Shown: piece after piece, positions 1 to 11,879 of the stretch
Layout of the letters: each line of letters opens with the position of its first letter
Numbering within the stretch: the first letter of the stretch is position 1
Origin: Algoriphagus aestuariicola
GTDB taxonomy: Bacteria > Bacteroidota > Bacteroidia > Cytophagales > Cyclobacteriaceae
Assembly: GCF_017254835.1 (NCBI RefSeq)
Contig: NZ_JAFKCW010000007.1
Coordinates: 45,153-109,152 of the forward strand
Direction of reading: 5' to 3'
DNA length: 64,000 nt
The notes under the pieces: generated by a model
Seen by the model: the letters and a program-made list of their open reading frames with translations, nothing else
Databases searched by the model: none
Told to the model about the DNA's origin: nothing
Made by a program: the position numbers and the translations under genes

Positions 1-195
1 TTCCTGAGGCGGCTTCAAATCAAGCTCCTCTATGAGATGGACTGTAGCTCCGCCGCCGATGTCATACCAAGCGTGCAGCCCGTCTTTGAAGGGCTCTTCG
101 ACTGCAGTCAAACCCAAAACGTCTTCGTAGAATTTTCTACTTCGCGCCAAACTGGAAACATGGATGGCAATATGGTTGATCTTAACAGCGGACAT
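1..195 (-). CDS. VOC (glyoxalase/bleomycin-resistance) family protein, 3' part outside window
   Basis: The first 65 codons are visible, reading leftward from an ATG at 193-195; the rest runs off the window edge. The start MSAVKINHIAIHVSSL and the following RSRKFYEDVLGL are the classic first beta-alpha unit of vicinal-oxygen-chelate proteins, with His8 as the likely first metal ligand. The later segment WYDIGGGATVHLIEE contains the region where the paired ligand falls. VOC proteins are small cytoplasmic metalloenzymes such as glyoxalase I, dioxygenases or isomerases; the substrate cannot be told from this fragment. A terminator for the convergently placed protease gene lies just upstream. Confidence 0.8.
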   Translation of the reverse strand, partial: MSAVKINHIAIHVSSLARSRKFYEDVLGLTAVEEPFKDGLHAWYDIGGGATVHLIEELDLKPPQE

Positions 196-265
196 GGTGG
201 AAACGGTTAAAAAGAAAAAAGTAATTTACTATACCGCTACAAGATCGGCCCAAATCGGCAAAATC

Positions 266-291
266 AAAAAGCCAGTCCGCATTGGACTGGC
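266..291 (-). terminator. Intrinsic terminator of the S41 protease gene
   Basis: Perfect 8-bp stem GCCAGTCC/GGACTGGC (271-278 with 284-291), followed on the minus strand by TTTTT. It lies 31 nt past the protease stop codon. Confidence 0.85.
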
Positions 292-321
292 CTTTGGCAT
301 CAATTTTTTGAGAAAAACAGG

Positions 322-1965
322 CTACTCATCCGACAAGGTTGTAGCCATCGCAATCCGATCTGCCTCCCCGAATAGGTTCATAGCCTGGAGATAAACTTCA
401 TTGATATCATTAATCACACGGTAGAAGGCATTGTCATCATAAATCTGGCGGCCCAAATGCGCTTTTACTAGGATTTTCAGATATTCTTTGGACTTGTTGA
501 AGTCTTTGGAGTCAAACTCCACCTTATTTTTCTTCCCGTACTCCACCAAATCCATCAACATGGCATCTGTCACTTCATAGTCTTTGTAGTATTGATCAAG
601 GCTCATTGAGGCGAAGTCAGCTTTGTTTTTGTTCACAAAATCCAAGACATACTCTCTAGACGCGTCGGTACTGAACAGTCTTCTTACATAGACACTATTC
701 ATCGTAGTATCAAGCGGTACAAAGTAATCCGGCATGATACCTCCTCCCCCATAGACCGTCCGGCCTTTCTTGGTCTCATACTTCAGGCTGTCGTTGAACT
801 TGATGCTATCTGCAGAGAAGAATTCCCCGTGAGTGTAGCGGTCCATCAAATCGGTTTCATAGGCCTCATAGTTTGAGTCATAAGGTTTTTGGATCGATCT
901 GCCGGAAGGTGTAAAATACCGGGCTATGGTCAATCTCAACTCAGCCCCATCCGACAAGTCAATCGGCATCTGCACCAAGCCCTTGCCAAAAGAACGTCTT
1001 CCTACTACCAATCCGCGGTCATTGTCCTGAACGGCTCCTGCCAAAATCTCAGAGGCTGATGCAGATCCTTCGTCGATCAAGACGATCACAGAACCTTCCT
1101 CGAACATCCCAGGCTTAAAGGCAAAGGCCTTTTGGCTGTATTGGCTCACTTTCCCTTCTTGAGAAACGATAAGATCGCGATCCCCCAGCAGTTCATCAGC
1201 CATGTTGATCGCCGCTCCCATGTATCCACCAGGGTTGCCTTGGAGGTCGATGATCAGCTTCTTCATGCCTTTGGACTGAAGGTCAGTCAAGGATGTCTTA
1301 AACTCCTCATAGGTCGTCGCTGCAAACCGGCTTACTTTGATATACCCGATCTCATTGTTGACCATGTAGGAAGCATTGATGCTGTATTGGGGTATTTTGT
1401 CCCTGGTGATCTCGTAGGAAATCAGCTCGGGCTGGCTCTTTCTCTTGATATCCACGACAACTTTAGAACCCCTCGGACCTCTCAGATGGTCAAAGACATC
1501 CCGGTTGGTGATGCCTATCCCGGCTACATTTTCCCCGTCCACCTTGATAATCTGATCTCCGGATTGGATACCCAAAGCCTCTGAAGGACCGCCGGTAAGC
1601 GGCGCGACAACATAAATGGTGTCTCGGATTATCCCAAACTCTACGCCGATGCCATCAAATTCTCCTTCCAGCTGGGACTGTGCCAAAGACGCATCCCTGG
1701 CGGGAATGTAACTGGAATGGGGGTCCAGATTTTCCAACATCTTGGTAATCCCAAACTCCACCAGCTCATTCGTATTTACACTGTCCACGTAGTCGCGGTT
1801 GATATAAGTCATGATTTCCTGGAGCTTGTAGAGCGCCGCCCTGAGATCATTTTGGTTGCTTTTCGGCTCAGCGAAGGTCGCCCCAATCCAAATTCCCGCA
1901 GAAATTGCCAGGGCCAATATGATCGGAAGCCGGATTTGTGATTTAGTATTTTTGGTCTCGCTCAC
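322..1965 (-). CDS. C-terminal processing peptidase, S41 family (CtpA-like)
   Basis: Serine protease of the carboxyl-terminal processing (tail-specific) family, acting in the periplasm on membrane or envelope proteins. An N-terminal hydrophobic segment at about residues 12-32 anchors or exports it. A PDZ domain follows at about 105-190 and the S41 catalytic domain at about 200-345. The nucleophile signature DEGSASASEI sits at 298-307 and the catalytic Lys in SFGKGLVQ at about 328, so the Ser/Lys dyad is intact. The 547-residue length with a long C-terminal extension is usual for Bacteroidota members. The gene is monocistronic, has its own terminator, and is transcribed away from the hemerythrin gene. 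The exact substrate is unknown. Confidence 0.93.
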   Translation of the reverse strand: MSETKNTKSQIRLPIILALAISAGIWIGATFAEPKSNQNDLRAALYKLQEIMTYINRDYVDSVNTNELVEFGITKMLENLDPHSSYIPARDASLAQSQLEGEFDGIGVEFGIIRDTIYVVAPLTGGPSEALGIQSGDQIIKVDGENVAGIGITNRDVFDHLRGPRGSKVVVDIKRKSQPELISYEITRDKIPQYSINASYMVNNEIGYIKVSRFAATTYEEFKTSLTDLQSKGMKKLIIDLQGNPGGYMGAAINMADELLGDRDLIVSQEGKVSQYSQKAFAFKPGMFEEGSVIVLIDEGSASASEILAGAVQDNDRGLVVGRRSFGKGLVQMPIDLSDGAELRLTIARYFTPSGRSIQKPYDSNYEAYETDLMDRYTHGEFFSADSIKFNDSLKYETKKGRTVYGGGGIMPDYFVPLDTTMNSVYVRRLFSTDASREYVLDFVNKNKADFASMSLDQYYKDYEVTDAMLMDLVEYGKKNKVEFDSKDFNKSKEYLKILVKAHLGRQIYDDNAFYRVINDINEVYLQAMNLFGEADRIAMATTLSDE

Positions 1966-2110
1966 TTTTTCTCTGATTTTGTATTCAATTAACTCAAACT
2001 ACCGATAAATGATCCACGAAGGAAACCGATTTTAGATAAAATTAACGATTGTTTGTACGGGCGGGATCGCTAAAGGTCAGATTTATTCCCCTTTTTCCTC
2101 CAAAAAAAAT

Positions 2111-2118
2111 TAATTTTG
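2111..2118 (+). promoter_or_regulatory. Candidate -7 box TAATTTTG just upstream of the hemerythrin gene
   Basis: Matches the Bacteroidota -7 consensus TAnnTTTG exactly and ends only 4 nt before the ATG at 2123. If it is used, the transcript would be leaderless or nearly so. No convincing -33 TTG is present 17-23 nt upstream, so this is weak. Confidence 0.3.
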
Positions 2119-2122
2119 TGCA

Positions 2123-2881
2123 ATGTACTCGAATCGGGATTTCGAAAAGTCGTCAGTAGGTGAGTTAGTTTCAGAAAACTATGTTTTCGCGGCTGTACTG
2201 CATTATTTCGGAATCAGCTTTTATCAGTACCCTACCGATTCGCTTGAGAAGGTTTGCCGCAGGCATAAAGTCAGTCCGAGAACTCTGGTTGCCGAGCTGG
2301 AATCCTGGGCAAAGCGGGTGGATCCCACTCCCGAAGAACTCTACCTCAACCCTATCGAGCTCCTTGTTGCCTACCTCAAAAGGAAACACTATTTCTTTGT
2401 TCGTCAAGAGCTTCCGTTTCTCTCTAATCTAATTTCGGGGATTCAGCCAGAGCCTTATTTCAGCGCCTTGATGGCCGACCTGCGGATCATGTTCCCGCTG
2501 TTTGTAGAGGATTTCATCCACCACATCCACGAGGAGGAAAGCCGGCTCTTCAAGCGCATTGAGACCCTTCAAGACATCGAAGACGGACACTTCCACACCC
2601 AGGATGCGTTGACGATACTGGAAAAGGACCCCATCCACCTCATGGCCGACCAGCACGAGATCCATGATGACGAGATGGAAGGGATAAGACGCCTCACCCG
2701 CGATTATTTCTTGGAAGAGGACGCCCCACTTACGATGAAAGTACTCTATCACGAGCTTCAAAACTTCGAAAGAGAACTCTCCATACACGCCAAAATCGAG
2801 GACGAATTGCTGTTCCCCAAGGCTGTTGAGCTCGAAAGAGAGGCACTTCGCAGAATCAGAAAAAAAATCCAAACCAACTGA
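2123..2881 (+). CDS. RIC-like hemerythrin-domain protein (DUF542 + hemerythrin)
   Basis: Resembles the iron-sulfur cluster repair di-iron proteins (RIC/ScdA/YtfE) in architecture: an N-terminal ScdA_N/DUF542-type helical domain at about 8-62, then a hemerythrin four-helix bundle at about 85-245. Probable di-iron ligands are visible in FIHHIHEEES, in HLMADQHEIH and in the C-terminal SIHAKIEDELLFPK. The DUF542 part normally carries a paired-cysteine CCGG signature after FGIDF; here the same place reads FGISFYQYP, so those cysteines are missing, which argues for a changed role. It is the first gene of a compact run: its stop overlaps the ruvX start by one base (TGATG). Likely cytoplasmic, in oxygen/NO stress or iron handling. 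Confidence 0.8.
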   Translation: MYSNRDFEKSSVGELVSENYVFAAVLHYFGISFYQYPTDSLEKVCRRHKVSPRTLVAELESWAKRVDPTPEELYLNPIELLVAYLKRKHYFFVRQELPFLSNLISGIQPEPYFSALMADLRIMFPLFVEDFIHHIHEEESRLFKRIETLQDIEDGHFHTQDALTILEKDPIHLMADQHEIHDDEMEGIRRLTRDYFLEEDAPLTMKVLYHELQNFERELSIHAKIEDELLFPKAVELEREALRRIRKKIQTN

Positions 2882-3294
2882 TGCCCAGAGTTCTCGCCAT
2901 AGACCTGGGAACCAAACGCACTGGATTGGCCGTTACAGATCCGCTGCAAATCGTGGCAAATCCCTTGGAAACGATTGAGACTGGACAGCTGATGCTTTTT
3001 CTCAAAGCCTATTGTGCCAAAGAAGAAGTCGAAGCGCTGGTGCTTGGGCTACCGACCCGCCTCAATGGGGAGGACAACGAAATGACTCCAAAAGTATTGA
3101 AACTGAAAGGAGAGCTTGAGAAAGTATTTCCCGACAAAAAAATAGCCCTTGTGGACGAACGGTTCACATCCAAAACGGCCATGCAGAGCATGATCGCAAT
3201 GGGCAGCAAAAAGAAAGACCGCAGGGAAAAGGCAGGAAATCTGGACAAAGTCTCTGCGGCAATCATCCTACAATCTTACCTCGAACAAAAATGA
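2881..3294 (+). CDS. ruvX: Putative Holliday junction resolvase / pre-16S rRNA nuclease YqgF
   Basis: RNase H-fold nuclease of the YqgF/RuvX family, 137 residues, a normal length. The first strand gives AIDLGTKRTG with the catalytic Asp7. The middle segment ALVLGLPTRLNGEDNEMT is the family's VGLP-type signature, and the C-terminal LVDERFTSKTA provides another acidic residue, so the active site appears complete. YqgF processes the 5' end of 16S rRNA in E. coli; a Holliday-junction role has also been proposed. Start and stop overlap the neighbours (TGATG upstream, ATGA downstream), indicating translational coupling with the hemerythrin gene and def. Confidence 0.94.
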   Translation: MPRVLAIDLGTKRTGLAVTDPLQIVANPLETIETGQLMLFLKAYCAKEEVEALVLGLPTRLNGEDNEMTPKVLKLKGELEKVFPDKKIALVDERFTSKTAMQSMIAMGSKKKDRREKAGNLDKVSAAIILQSYLEQK

Positions 3295-3845
3295 TTTACC
3301 CCATAGTTGCCTACGGTAACCCCATCCTGAAAAAAGAAGCGGAAGAAATCACCGAAGGCACGGACTTGAGCGCTCTGATCAATGACATGTACGCGACCAT
3401 GGACCACGCCAATGGCGTGGGGTTGGCCGCACCCCAGATCAATCAGAGTGTACGGCTCTTTGTCATAGACAGCTCTCTGATGCTGGATGAAAATGACGAA
3501 GAGAAAGGAATTCGACGTGCGTTTATCAACCCGATCATCTTGGATGAGTACGGGGATGATTACGGTTTTGAGGAAGGCTGCCTGAGCATTCCCGAGGTGC
3601 GCGCGGAAATTATCCGTCCGGACAAACTCACGATTGAATATTTCGATGAAAATTGGAATCTGAAGGAAGAGGAATTTTCCGGAATGACGGCCCGGGTGAT
3701 CCAACACGAGTACGACCACTTGGAAGGCATTCTCTTCGTAGATTACCTGAAAGGCTTGAAAAAACGCCTGATCCAATCAAAACTGATCGATGTCAGCAAG
3801 GGAAAAATCTCCACTGACTACCGCATGATCTATCCGCTACGCTAG
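3291..3845 (+). CDS. def: Peptide deformylase
   Basis: Removes the N-terminal formyl group from nascent proteins. All three family motifs are present: GVGLAAPQ (42-49), EGCLSIPE (95-102) with the metal ligand Cys97, and QHEYDH (138-143) with the metal ligands His139/His143 and the catalytic Glu140. At 184 residues it has the usual length with a modest insertion before motif 2. The ATG overlaps the ruvX stop by four bases (ATGA), and the next gene begins at the very base after its TAG stop, so it belongs to a co-translated run. Confidence 0.97.
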   Translation: MIYPIVAYGNPILKKEAEEITEGTDLSALINDMYATMDHANGVGLAAPQINQSVRLFVIDSSLMLDENDEEKGIRRAFINPIILDEYGDDYGFEEGCLSIPEVRAEIIRPDKLTIEYFDENWNLKEEEFSGMTARVIQHEYDHLEGILFVDYLKGLKKRLIQSKLIDVSKGKISTDYRMIYPLR

Positions 3846-4643
3846 ATGGGAAGAAGCCCCGAAATCCGCATATCCTTGGTTCAGACCGACCTGCACTGGC
3901 AGGACAAGACGGCCAACCTCGCCATGTTGGAGGAGAAAATCTGGGGGCTGAAAGGCAAAACCGATCTGATCGTCCTGCCGGAAATGTTCCCGACGGGGTT
4001 CAGCATGGAAGCGTCCACGCTAGCCGAGCCGATGAACTTGATGGTGTGCAAGTGGATGAAGCAAATGGCCGCGCATACCAAGGCTACGGTAACTGGAAGT
4101 GCGATTATCTCAGAAGGCCAAAAATATTTCAACCGCTTGCTTTGGGTGAATCCAGACGGGTATACCGAGCACTACGACAAGCGCCATCTTTTCCGCATGG
4201 CAAATGAGGACAAGATTTTTTCGCCGGGGCCAAAACTTCCCATCTTCAACCTGAAGGGCTGGGAGATCTGCCCCCAAGTCTGCTATGACCTTCGCTTCCC
4301 CGTATGGTCCAGAAACATTTGGGAAAATGGGGTGGCCAGCTACGACGTCATTTTTTACATTGCATCTTGGCCCGCTGCGCGGGTTTCTGCTTGGGATGCG
4401 CTGCTTCCCGCCCGGGCAATAGAAAACCTTTCCTATTCTTTGGGAGTCAACAGGATTGGCTCAGATGGAAACGGAATTTCCTATGTAGGCCATTCGGCAG
4501 CCTATGATTTCCGTGGGGAAAAGCTTGCTGACTTAGGCGAAAAAGACCAAATCCAGACCGTGACGCTTTCGGCCCAAAAGCTGGAAGTGTTTCGGGAGAA
4601 ATTCCCTGCTTGGAAAGACGCCGACGACTTCACTGTGCTCTGA
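3846..4643 (+). CDS. Carbon-nitrogen hydrolase, omega-amidase type (YafV/NIT2-like)
   Basis: Nitrilase-superfamily amidase, 265 residues. The Glu-Lys-Cys triad is visible: Glu46 in LPEMFPTGFSM, Lys112 in YDKRHLF and Cys146 in CPQVCYDLRFP. The FPTGFSM and YDLRFP signatures fit the omega-amidase (2-oxoglutaramate/2-oxosuccinamate amidase) branch, which clears the alpha-keto acid amides formed by glutamine transamination. That substrate is inferred from family membership. It directly abuts def and is the last gene of the run; the 170-nt gap that follows leads to icd. Confidence 0.88.
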   Translation: MGRSPEIRISLVQTDLHWQDKTANLAMLEEKIWGLKGKTDLIVLPEMFPTGFSMEASTLAEPMNLMVCKWMKQMAAHTKATVTGSAIISEGQKYFNRLLWVNPDGYTEHYDKRHLFRMANEDKIFSPGPKLPIFNLKGWEICPQVCYDLRFPVWSRNIWENGVASYDVIFYIASWPAARVSAWDALLPARAIENLSYSLGVNRIGSDGNGISYVGHSAAYDFRGEKLADLGEKDQIQTVTLSAQKLEVFREKFPAWKDADDFTVL

Positions 4644-4684
4644 AATCCATTCCGTTTTAATTCCCCGACTTTACTTTGGCGGGG

Positions 4685-4714
4685 TTTGATGCAAACCTAT
4701 TTTTTGTATTTTAG
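4685..4714 (+). promoter_or_regulatory. Candidate promoter of icd (TTTG-N18-TATTTTAG)
   Basis: A TTTG at 4685-4688 and TATTTTAG at 4707-4714 (one mismatch to TAnnTTTG) are separated by 18 nt, the spacing of Bacteroidota sigma-A promoters. This would leave a leader of about 100 nt before the icd ATG at 4816. Not confirmed by any other signal. Confidence 0.35.
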
Positions 4715-4800
4715 GCGCCAAAATTCAGACCCTGTCCCTCCTTTTTTTGACCGGTGGCCGCGGCCAGCACCCAAAAAGCAAACAGGCAAATCCTTTTTAG

Positions 4801-7047
<2,247 letters not shown>

Positions 7048-7055
7048 TCAAGACG

Positions 7056-7082
7056 GCCGGGCTCATAGCCCGGCTTTTTTTT
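7056..7082 (+). terminator. Intrinsic terminator of icd
   Basis: Stem GCCGGGC/GCCCGGC (7056-7062 with 7068-7074) followed by a run of eight T. Confidence 0.95.
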
Positions 7083-7169
7083 GCCTTCTTTGAAACTCGC
7101 TTTATCGACTCTAAGAAACTCCTCGTTCACCGACGCGTATATTCACCACTCAAAAGAATAAAGGCATAG

Positions 7170-7423
7170 TCATTGAATTTTTTTAGCCTTTCTGTGAGCC
7201 ACGACCTCCTTGTCCTCAATATCAAATGCTTGGCCCGACTCTACTTGGCGACGATCCTACCTTCGCTATCAAAGAGCGTCCCTCCACTTTGCTTTCTCAG
7301 CCCGGAACTACTCGTTTCAAACGCATGGATTTCCCCAGACCGACCTCCCAAAAAACAAGTCACAACCACTTCAATCGGAAACGTGATGCAGTAAGTTTGA
7401 CCAGTCTTTTTTTTGGAGTTCAT
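7170..7423 (-). pseudogene. Possible remnant of a small protein gene, frameshifted
   Basis: The 560-nt space between icd and gap holds no intact gene I can support, but one stretch reads like decayed coding sequence on the minus strand. From an ATG at 7421-7423 a 60-codon frame ends in GGTLFDSEGRIVAK at a TAG. In another frame, overlapping its end, QVESGQAFDIEDKEVVAHRK continues to a TGA at 7170-7172. The two pieces together could be the end of one protein broken by a frameshift. I do not recognise a family, and chance is a real alternative. Confidence 0.25.
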
Positions 7424-7583
7424 GGAAAGGTATATTTTAAACTTTCAGTCAGAAAAAAATATTCACAGGCGAAATCGTTTGAATTCAGAATCAATGTGAT
7501 TCGCGGTTTGAGCAGATCAAAGAAGTTTGGGCTATCCGTTTATTTGTAATAACTTAGCCTGCCCTCAGGAAATTTTGACCTAA

Positions 7584-8645
<1,062 letters not shown>

Positions 8646-8650
8646 TTCCA

Positions 8651-8676
8651 AAAAGCCCCGAAATCTCGGGGCTTTT
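8651..8676 (+). terminator. Intrinsic terminator of gap
   Basis: AAAAGCCCCG/CGGGGCTTTTT hairpin directly after the gap stop codon; A-rich and T-rich flanks make it usable on both strands. Confidence 0.95.
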
Positions 8677-8743
8677 TCCGTTTTAAGGGAAGAATGGATC
8701 CGGACCAAGGCAAAGGCTTCGGCCGAAAGACAAACACACAGCT

Positions 8744-9364
8744 ATGTATCTGCCATTTTTCCCTTTGAAACTGGTGGCTTTTCCTGGAGAAGAGCTCAAC
8801 CTCCACATCTTTGAACCAAGATATAAAGAGCTTCTCGCCGATGTAGAGCAGACTGGGGGCAGTTTTGGCATCTGCGTCTATTTGGACAAACTGAGCAGTT
8901 TTGGCACCGAAGTCGCGCTCGAGAAGGTCAACAAGCGATACGAGGACGGACGCTTGGATATTAGAACCCGGGGGCTTCGGGCATTCCGGATTCTCAGTTT
9001 CGACAATCCCATGAAAGGCAAGCTATATGCAGGAGGTACCGTCGCCCACCTCAATGACGACCCCAAGGTTTCCGAGTTTCTCCATCACGAGTTTGTCTTC
9101 TATCTCCGAGAGTTGCTACACCTGCTGAATTTCCAAGGCGAAATCAATCCCCAAACGGTCAATTCCTACACCTTCTCCCACAAACTTGGGCTGAAACTGG
9201 AAGAGGAGCTAGAATTGCTTCAGATGGAATCAGAAAGCGAGAGAACGGAGTTTCTCATCAAGCATTTTAAAAGAATCATACCTGCGATCAAAGCTGTCGA
9301 GCAGGCGAGGGAAAAAATCAAACTCAACGGACACTTCAAGCATCTGGATCCCTTGGATTTTTAG
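8744..9364 (+). CDS. LON substrate-binding-domain protein
   Basis: Stand-alone homologue of the N-terminal substrate-recognition domain of Lon protease, 206 residues, with no ATPase or protease domain. The opening FFPLKLVAFPGEELNLHIFEPRY contains the hallmark pattern (P-L-x-x-x-P-G-x-x-x-x-L-x-I-F-E-x-R-Y) seen in Lon N domains and in YcaO/cereblon-like proteins. A helical C-terminal part follows. Such proteins are common in Bacteroidota; their function is not established, though binding of unfolded peptides is plausible. It begins about 70 nt after the gap terminator and stops 34 nt before the convergent sulfatase gene. Confidence 0.85.
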   Translation: MYLPFFPLKLVAFPGEELNLHIFEPRYKELLADVEQTGGSFGICVYLDKLSSFGTEVALEKVNKRYEDGRLDIRTRGLRAFRILSFDNPMKGKLYAGGTVAHLNDDPKVSEFLHHEFVFYLRELLHLLNFQGEINPQTVNSYTFSHKLGLKLEEELELLQMESESERTEFLIKHFKRIIPAIKAVEQAREKIKLNGHFKHLDPLDF

Positions 9365-9398
9365 AATTTGGGCTATCGAGTAGTCCTTATCATTTCGA

Positions 9399-11210
9399 TC
9401 AAATGCGCGTCAAGGTCATCAACCTAAAATCCATCACTTTTCCCTTGGGAATATCCAGCGCCTTCAGTGAAAGCTTCCCGGATCCTTTGGAAAGGCTGAT
9501 TTTGCCTAGGCTCATCCTCCCCCACTTTTGCTCATAGGATTCCTGCCTCGGAACCCGATCCTCTTCCGCTCCCAACAATTGCGGGACATAAGGGATTACC
9601 ACCTTCCCCTCCAATACATCTTCCCCCATTCGCAAACAAAGAGTCGACCCTAGAACATCCTCTTCACAGGTGTAATAGATCTCCACCTCAAATTGTCCGT
9701 CGGCAAGCACTTCCACTTCCCAAGTCAAGCTATCTTGGGTGGAAGTCCAATTGGTAAAATAGGAGCTATTTGGAAAACGATTTGACCGTTGAATGTTTCC
9801 GTGCCCCACGGCGTCCCTCGCCGGCAGCAGATTGTATTTGAATTCGGGGTGTCCCAAAGGAAAACTTCTGTTATCCTCCTGGGGCAGCTCCATTGTGACC
9901 TCCGCGACATGGGCTTGCTTTATTTCACGCATCCTTGCAAGCACTTCCGGGAACTGACCAGACACCACGAGGCGTTGCCCCGGGTCAGAGCGCAAATCGA
10001 AAAGCTGATCCTTTTCATCCAAAAGGAACGACTCGCTCCGCAGACTGGCCCTTTTCTCCCAATAGGAAAAAACATAGCGATCTGGCCATAGGGCATCGCT
10101 CTGCAGAAAAAGTGGACTCAGGTCTTTGCCGTCAAGAGGCTTTTCGGAGGCATAGTCGATTCCTGCCAGCGACAGTAGGGTAGGAAACAGATCCATTGCA
10201 CTAGCCACCTTGGAAACTATTCTACCAGCCTCGATCTTTCCTTCCCACTGGATAAAAAGCGGGCTCCTCACCCCGCCCTCGTCGACCGAACCTTTCCGTC
10301 CCTTCAAATCGCCATTCCAACGATAGCCGTTTGGGCCATTGTCGGATAGGAAAAGGATGATCGTATTCTCCAAAAGCCCAGTTTCCCGAACGCTCTCCAC
10401 CAGCCTCCCTACATTCCAATCTATATTCTCGACCATGGCCAAGGCAGCGCGGGAATGCCCCATATCTTCCTGCCCGTCATAGCGGTGGGCGGAAAGCTGC
10501 TTTTCCCTAAACCGCTCCCAATAGATGCTAGGCACTTGCATGGGACTGTGGGGTGTGTTGTAGGGAAGATATAGGAAAAAAGGATTTTCGAGGTTTGCCT
10601 GCACAAAATCGATCGCCTTGTCAGTCAAGAGATCTGCCATAAATCCCTCTCCTTCGACAATCTTCCCATTGTGCTCCAACATGGGATCGAAATAGTTGCC
10701 CCAATGCCCGGAGCAAAACCCATAGAAATCCCCGAATCCCCTACCGTTGGGATGGTAGGGATACTGCGCGCCGCTGTGCCACTTTCCAAATGCGGCAGTA
10801 CGATATCCCTCCCGACCCAGCACATCCGCGAGGGTGACTTCGTCAAGATCCATTCGCTCCCCTCCCTCAGAAGTGGAATACACGCCCGACCGAAAATGAT
10901 ACCTGCCAGTGAGTAGCTCCGCCCGCGTCGGGGAGCAAACTGGGCTGACATAAAATCTTTCAAACAAAACTCCATTCTGTGCCAAATGATCCAAGTTGGG
11001 GGTGGCAACGGATGGGTTGCCGGAAATACTCAGGTCTCCCCAACCCTGGTCGTCCGTAAGAATCAAAATAATATTGGGTCGCTCCTCGGCCCGCTCGCCT
11101 TGCGGGATGGAATCTGCAAAAAACGCGGTCGACCGCAACAAAGTGAAACAACAAATGCCGAAAATAAAGCGTACTAGGCGACGCGGTAGCGAATGCAGAC
11201 TTTTATCCAT
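9399..11210 (-). CDS. Sulfatase, S1 (arylsulfatase) family, exported
   Basis: Type I sulfatase hydrolysing sulfate esters. The formylglycine signature CSPTR is at about 92-96 and metal-binding DDQGWGD at 53-59, so the active site is complete. The start is set at 11208-11210, because MDKSLHSLPRRLVRFIFGI opens a basic plus hydrophobic signal peptide; the open frame extends 60 codons further upstream but without protein-like content. Length is 604 residues, with an extra C-terminal domain of beta-rich character after about residue 470. It is probably periplasmic, acting on sulfated algal or animal polysaccharides. No SusC/SusD pair or maturase gene accompanies it here, so the target glycan is unknown. 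Confidence 0.9.
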   Translation of the reverse strand: MDKSLHSLPRRLVRFIFGICCFTLLRSTAFFADSIPQGERAEERPNIILILTDDQGWGDLSISGNPSVATPNLDHLAQNGVLFERFYVSPVCSPTRAELLTGRYHFRSGVYSTSEGGERMDLDEVTLADVLGREGYRTAAFGKWHSGAQYPYHPNGRGFGDFYGFCSGHWGNYFDPMLEHNGKIVEGEGFMADLLTDKAIDFVQANLENPFFLYLPYNTPHSPMQVPSIYWERFREKQLSAHRYDGQEDMGHSRAALAMVENIDWNVGRLVESVRETGLLENTIILFLSDNGPNGYRWNGDLKGRKGSVDEGGVRSPLFIQWEGKIEAGRIVSKVASAMDLFPTLLSLAGIDYASEKPLDGKDLSPLFLQSDALWPDRYVFSYWEKRASLRSESFLLDEKDQLFDLRSDPGQRLVVSGQFPEVLARMREIKQAHVAEVTMELPQEDNRSFPLGHPEFKYNLLPARDAVGHGNIQRSNRFPNSSYFTNWTSTQDSLTWEVEVLADGQFEVEIYYTCEEDVLGSTLCLRMGEDVLEGKVVIPYVPQLLGAEEDRVPRQESYEQKWGRMSLGKISLSKGSGKLSLKALDIPKGKVMDFRLMTLTRI

Positions 11211-11403
11211 GATATCAAAAAGGTATAAAATATACGACCACCACACAACAAACCTCCCTCTGTTCCAACCTTGTCTCACGAATACGATGGCTGAGGCAAA
11301 ACCTAGAAATAAAAAGGGAGGATTTTGGCACTGACTCTCGGTATACCGGCAAACCAAAGTTTTTCGAACTCGACCTGCCCTCGAATCCAACTTATACCCA
11401 GAG

Positions 11404-11766
11404 CTACCTCTTCCCGAATTCTATCAACTCAAACCGATTACCCCAAGGATCCCTAAAAAAGCAGCGATCCCGCCCTTCTATTGCTGTCGAAAAAGCAATT
11501 TCTATTCCCTGATCGGCCAGAAATTTCTTCGCTGTTGGGAGATCCATCACTTCAAAAGCCGCATGCCTACCAGATATCCCAACAGCAAGGTCTTCCTCCC
11601 GGATATGCAACTCCGCATCCCCCGTCTCAAACCACAAGGCCCCATTCGGATGTTCTCCAGGAATTTCCCTCAGGCCTAGCTGACCGGCATAAAACTCCCT
11701 TGCCGCCTCCCTTGAATTCGGAGGAATGCAGATCAGTACATGGTCGATGCGTTTAAAATCTATCAC
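11404..11766 (-). CDS. VOC family protein (glyoxalase-like)
   Basis: Small 120-residue vicinal-oxygen-chelate protein. The first beta-alpha motif is KRIDHVLICIPPNSREAARE with His8, then ELHIREE and a second module containing HAAFEVMDLPTAK. The C-terminus FFRDPWGNRFELIE is the very typical VOC ending with the last metal-ligand Glu. Probably a cytoplasmic lyase, dioxygenase or resistance protein of unknown substrate. It is distinct from the fragment at the left edge of the window. It is transcribed toward the sulfatase, with about 190 nt between. Confidence 0.87.
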   Translation of the reverse strand: MIDFKRIDHVLICIPPNSREAAREFYAGQLGLREIPGEHPNGALWFETGDAELHIREEDLAVGISGRHAAFEVMDLPTAKKFLADQGIEIAFSTAIEGRDRCFFRDPWGNRFELIEFGKR

Positions 11767-11853
11767 GAGTGGCTTGTAAAAAGTAATTTCTTCCCAAATC
11801 TAATCGGGTTTTCAGGTTTGCCAAGCCATCTATCCACTAATGGCCAAAAACAC

Positions 11854-11879
11854 AAAAAGCAGACCTTTCAGTCTGCTTT
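11854..11879 (-). terminator. Terminator of the tRNA operon
   Basis: Perfect 9-bp stem AAAGCAGAC/GTCTGCTTT (11856-11864 with 11871-11879) reading into a T-rich tract on the minus strand. It begins immediately after the encoded CCA end of tRNA-Lys. Confidence 0.85.

Noticed and set aside
7226-7549. 107-codon plus-strand frame upstream of gap
   Set aside because: No family resemblance, no ribosome-binding site and an unnatural residue mix; the minus strand looks more protein-like here.
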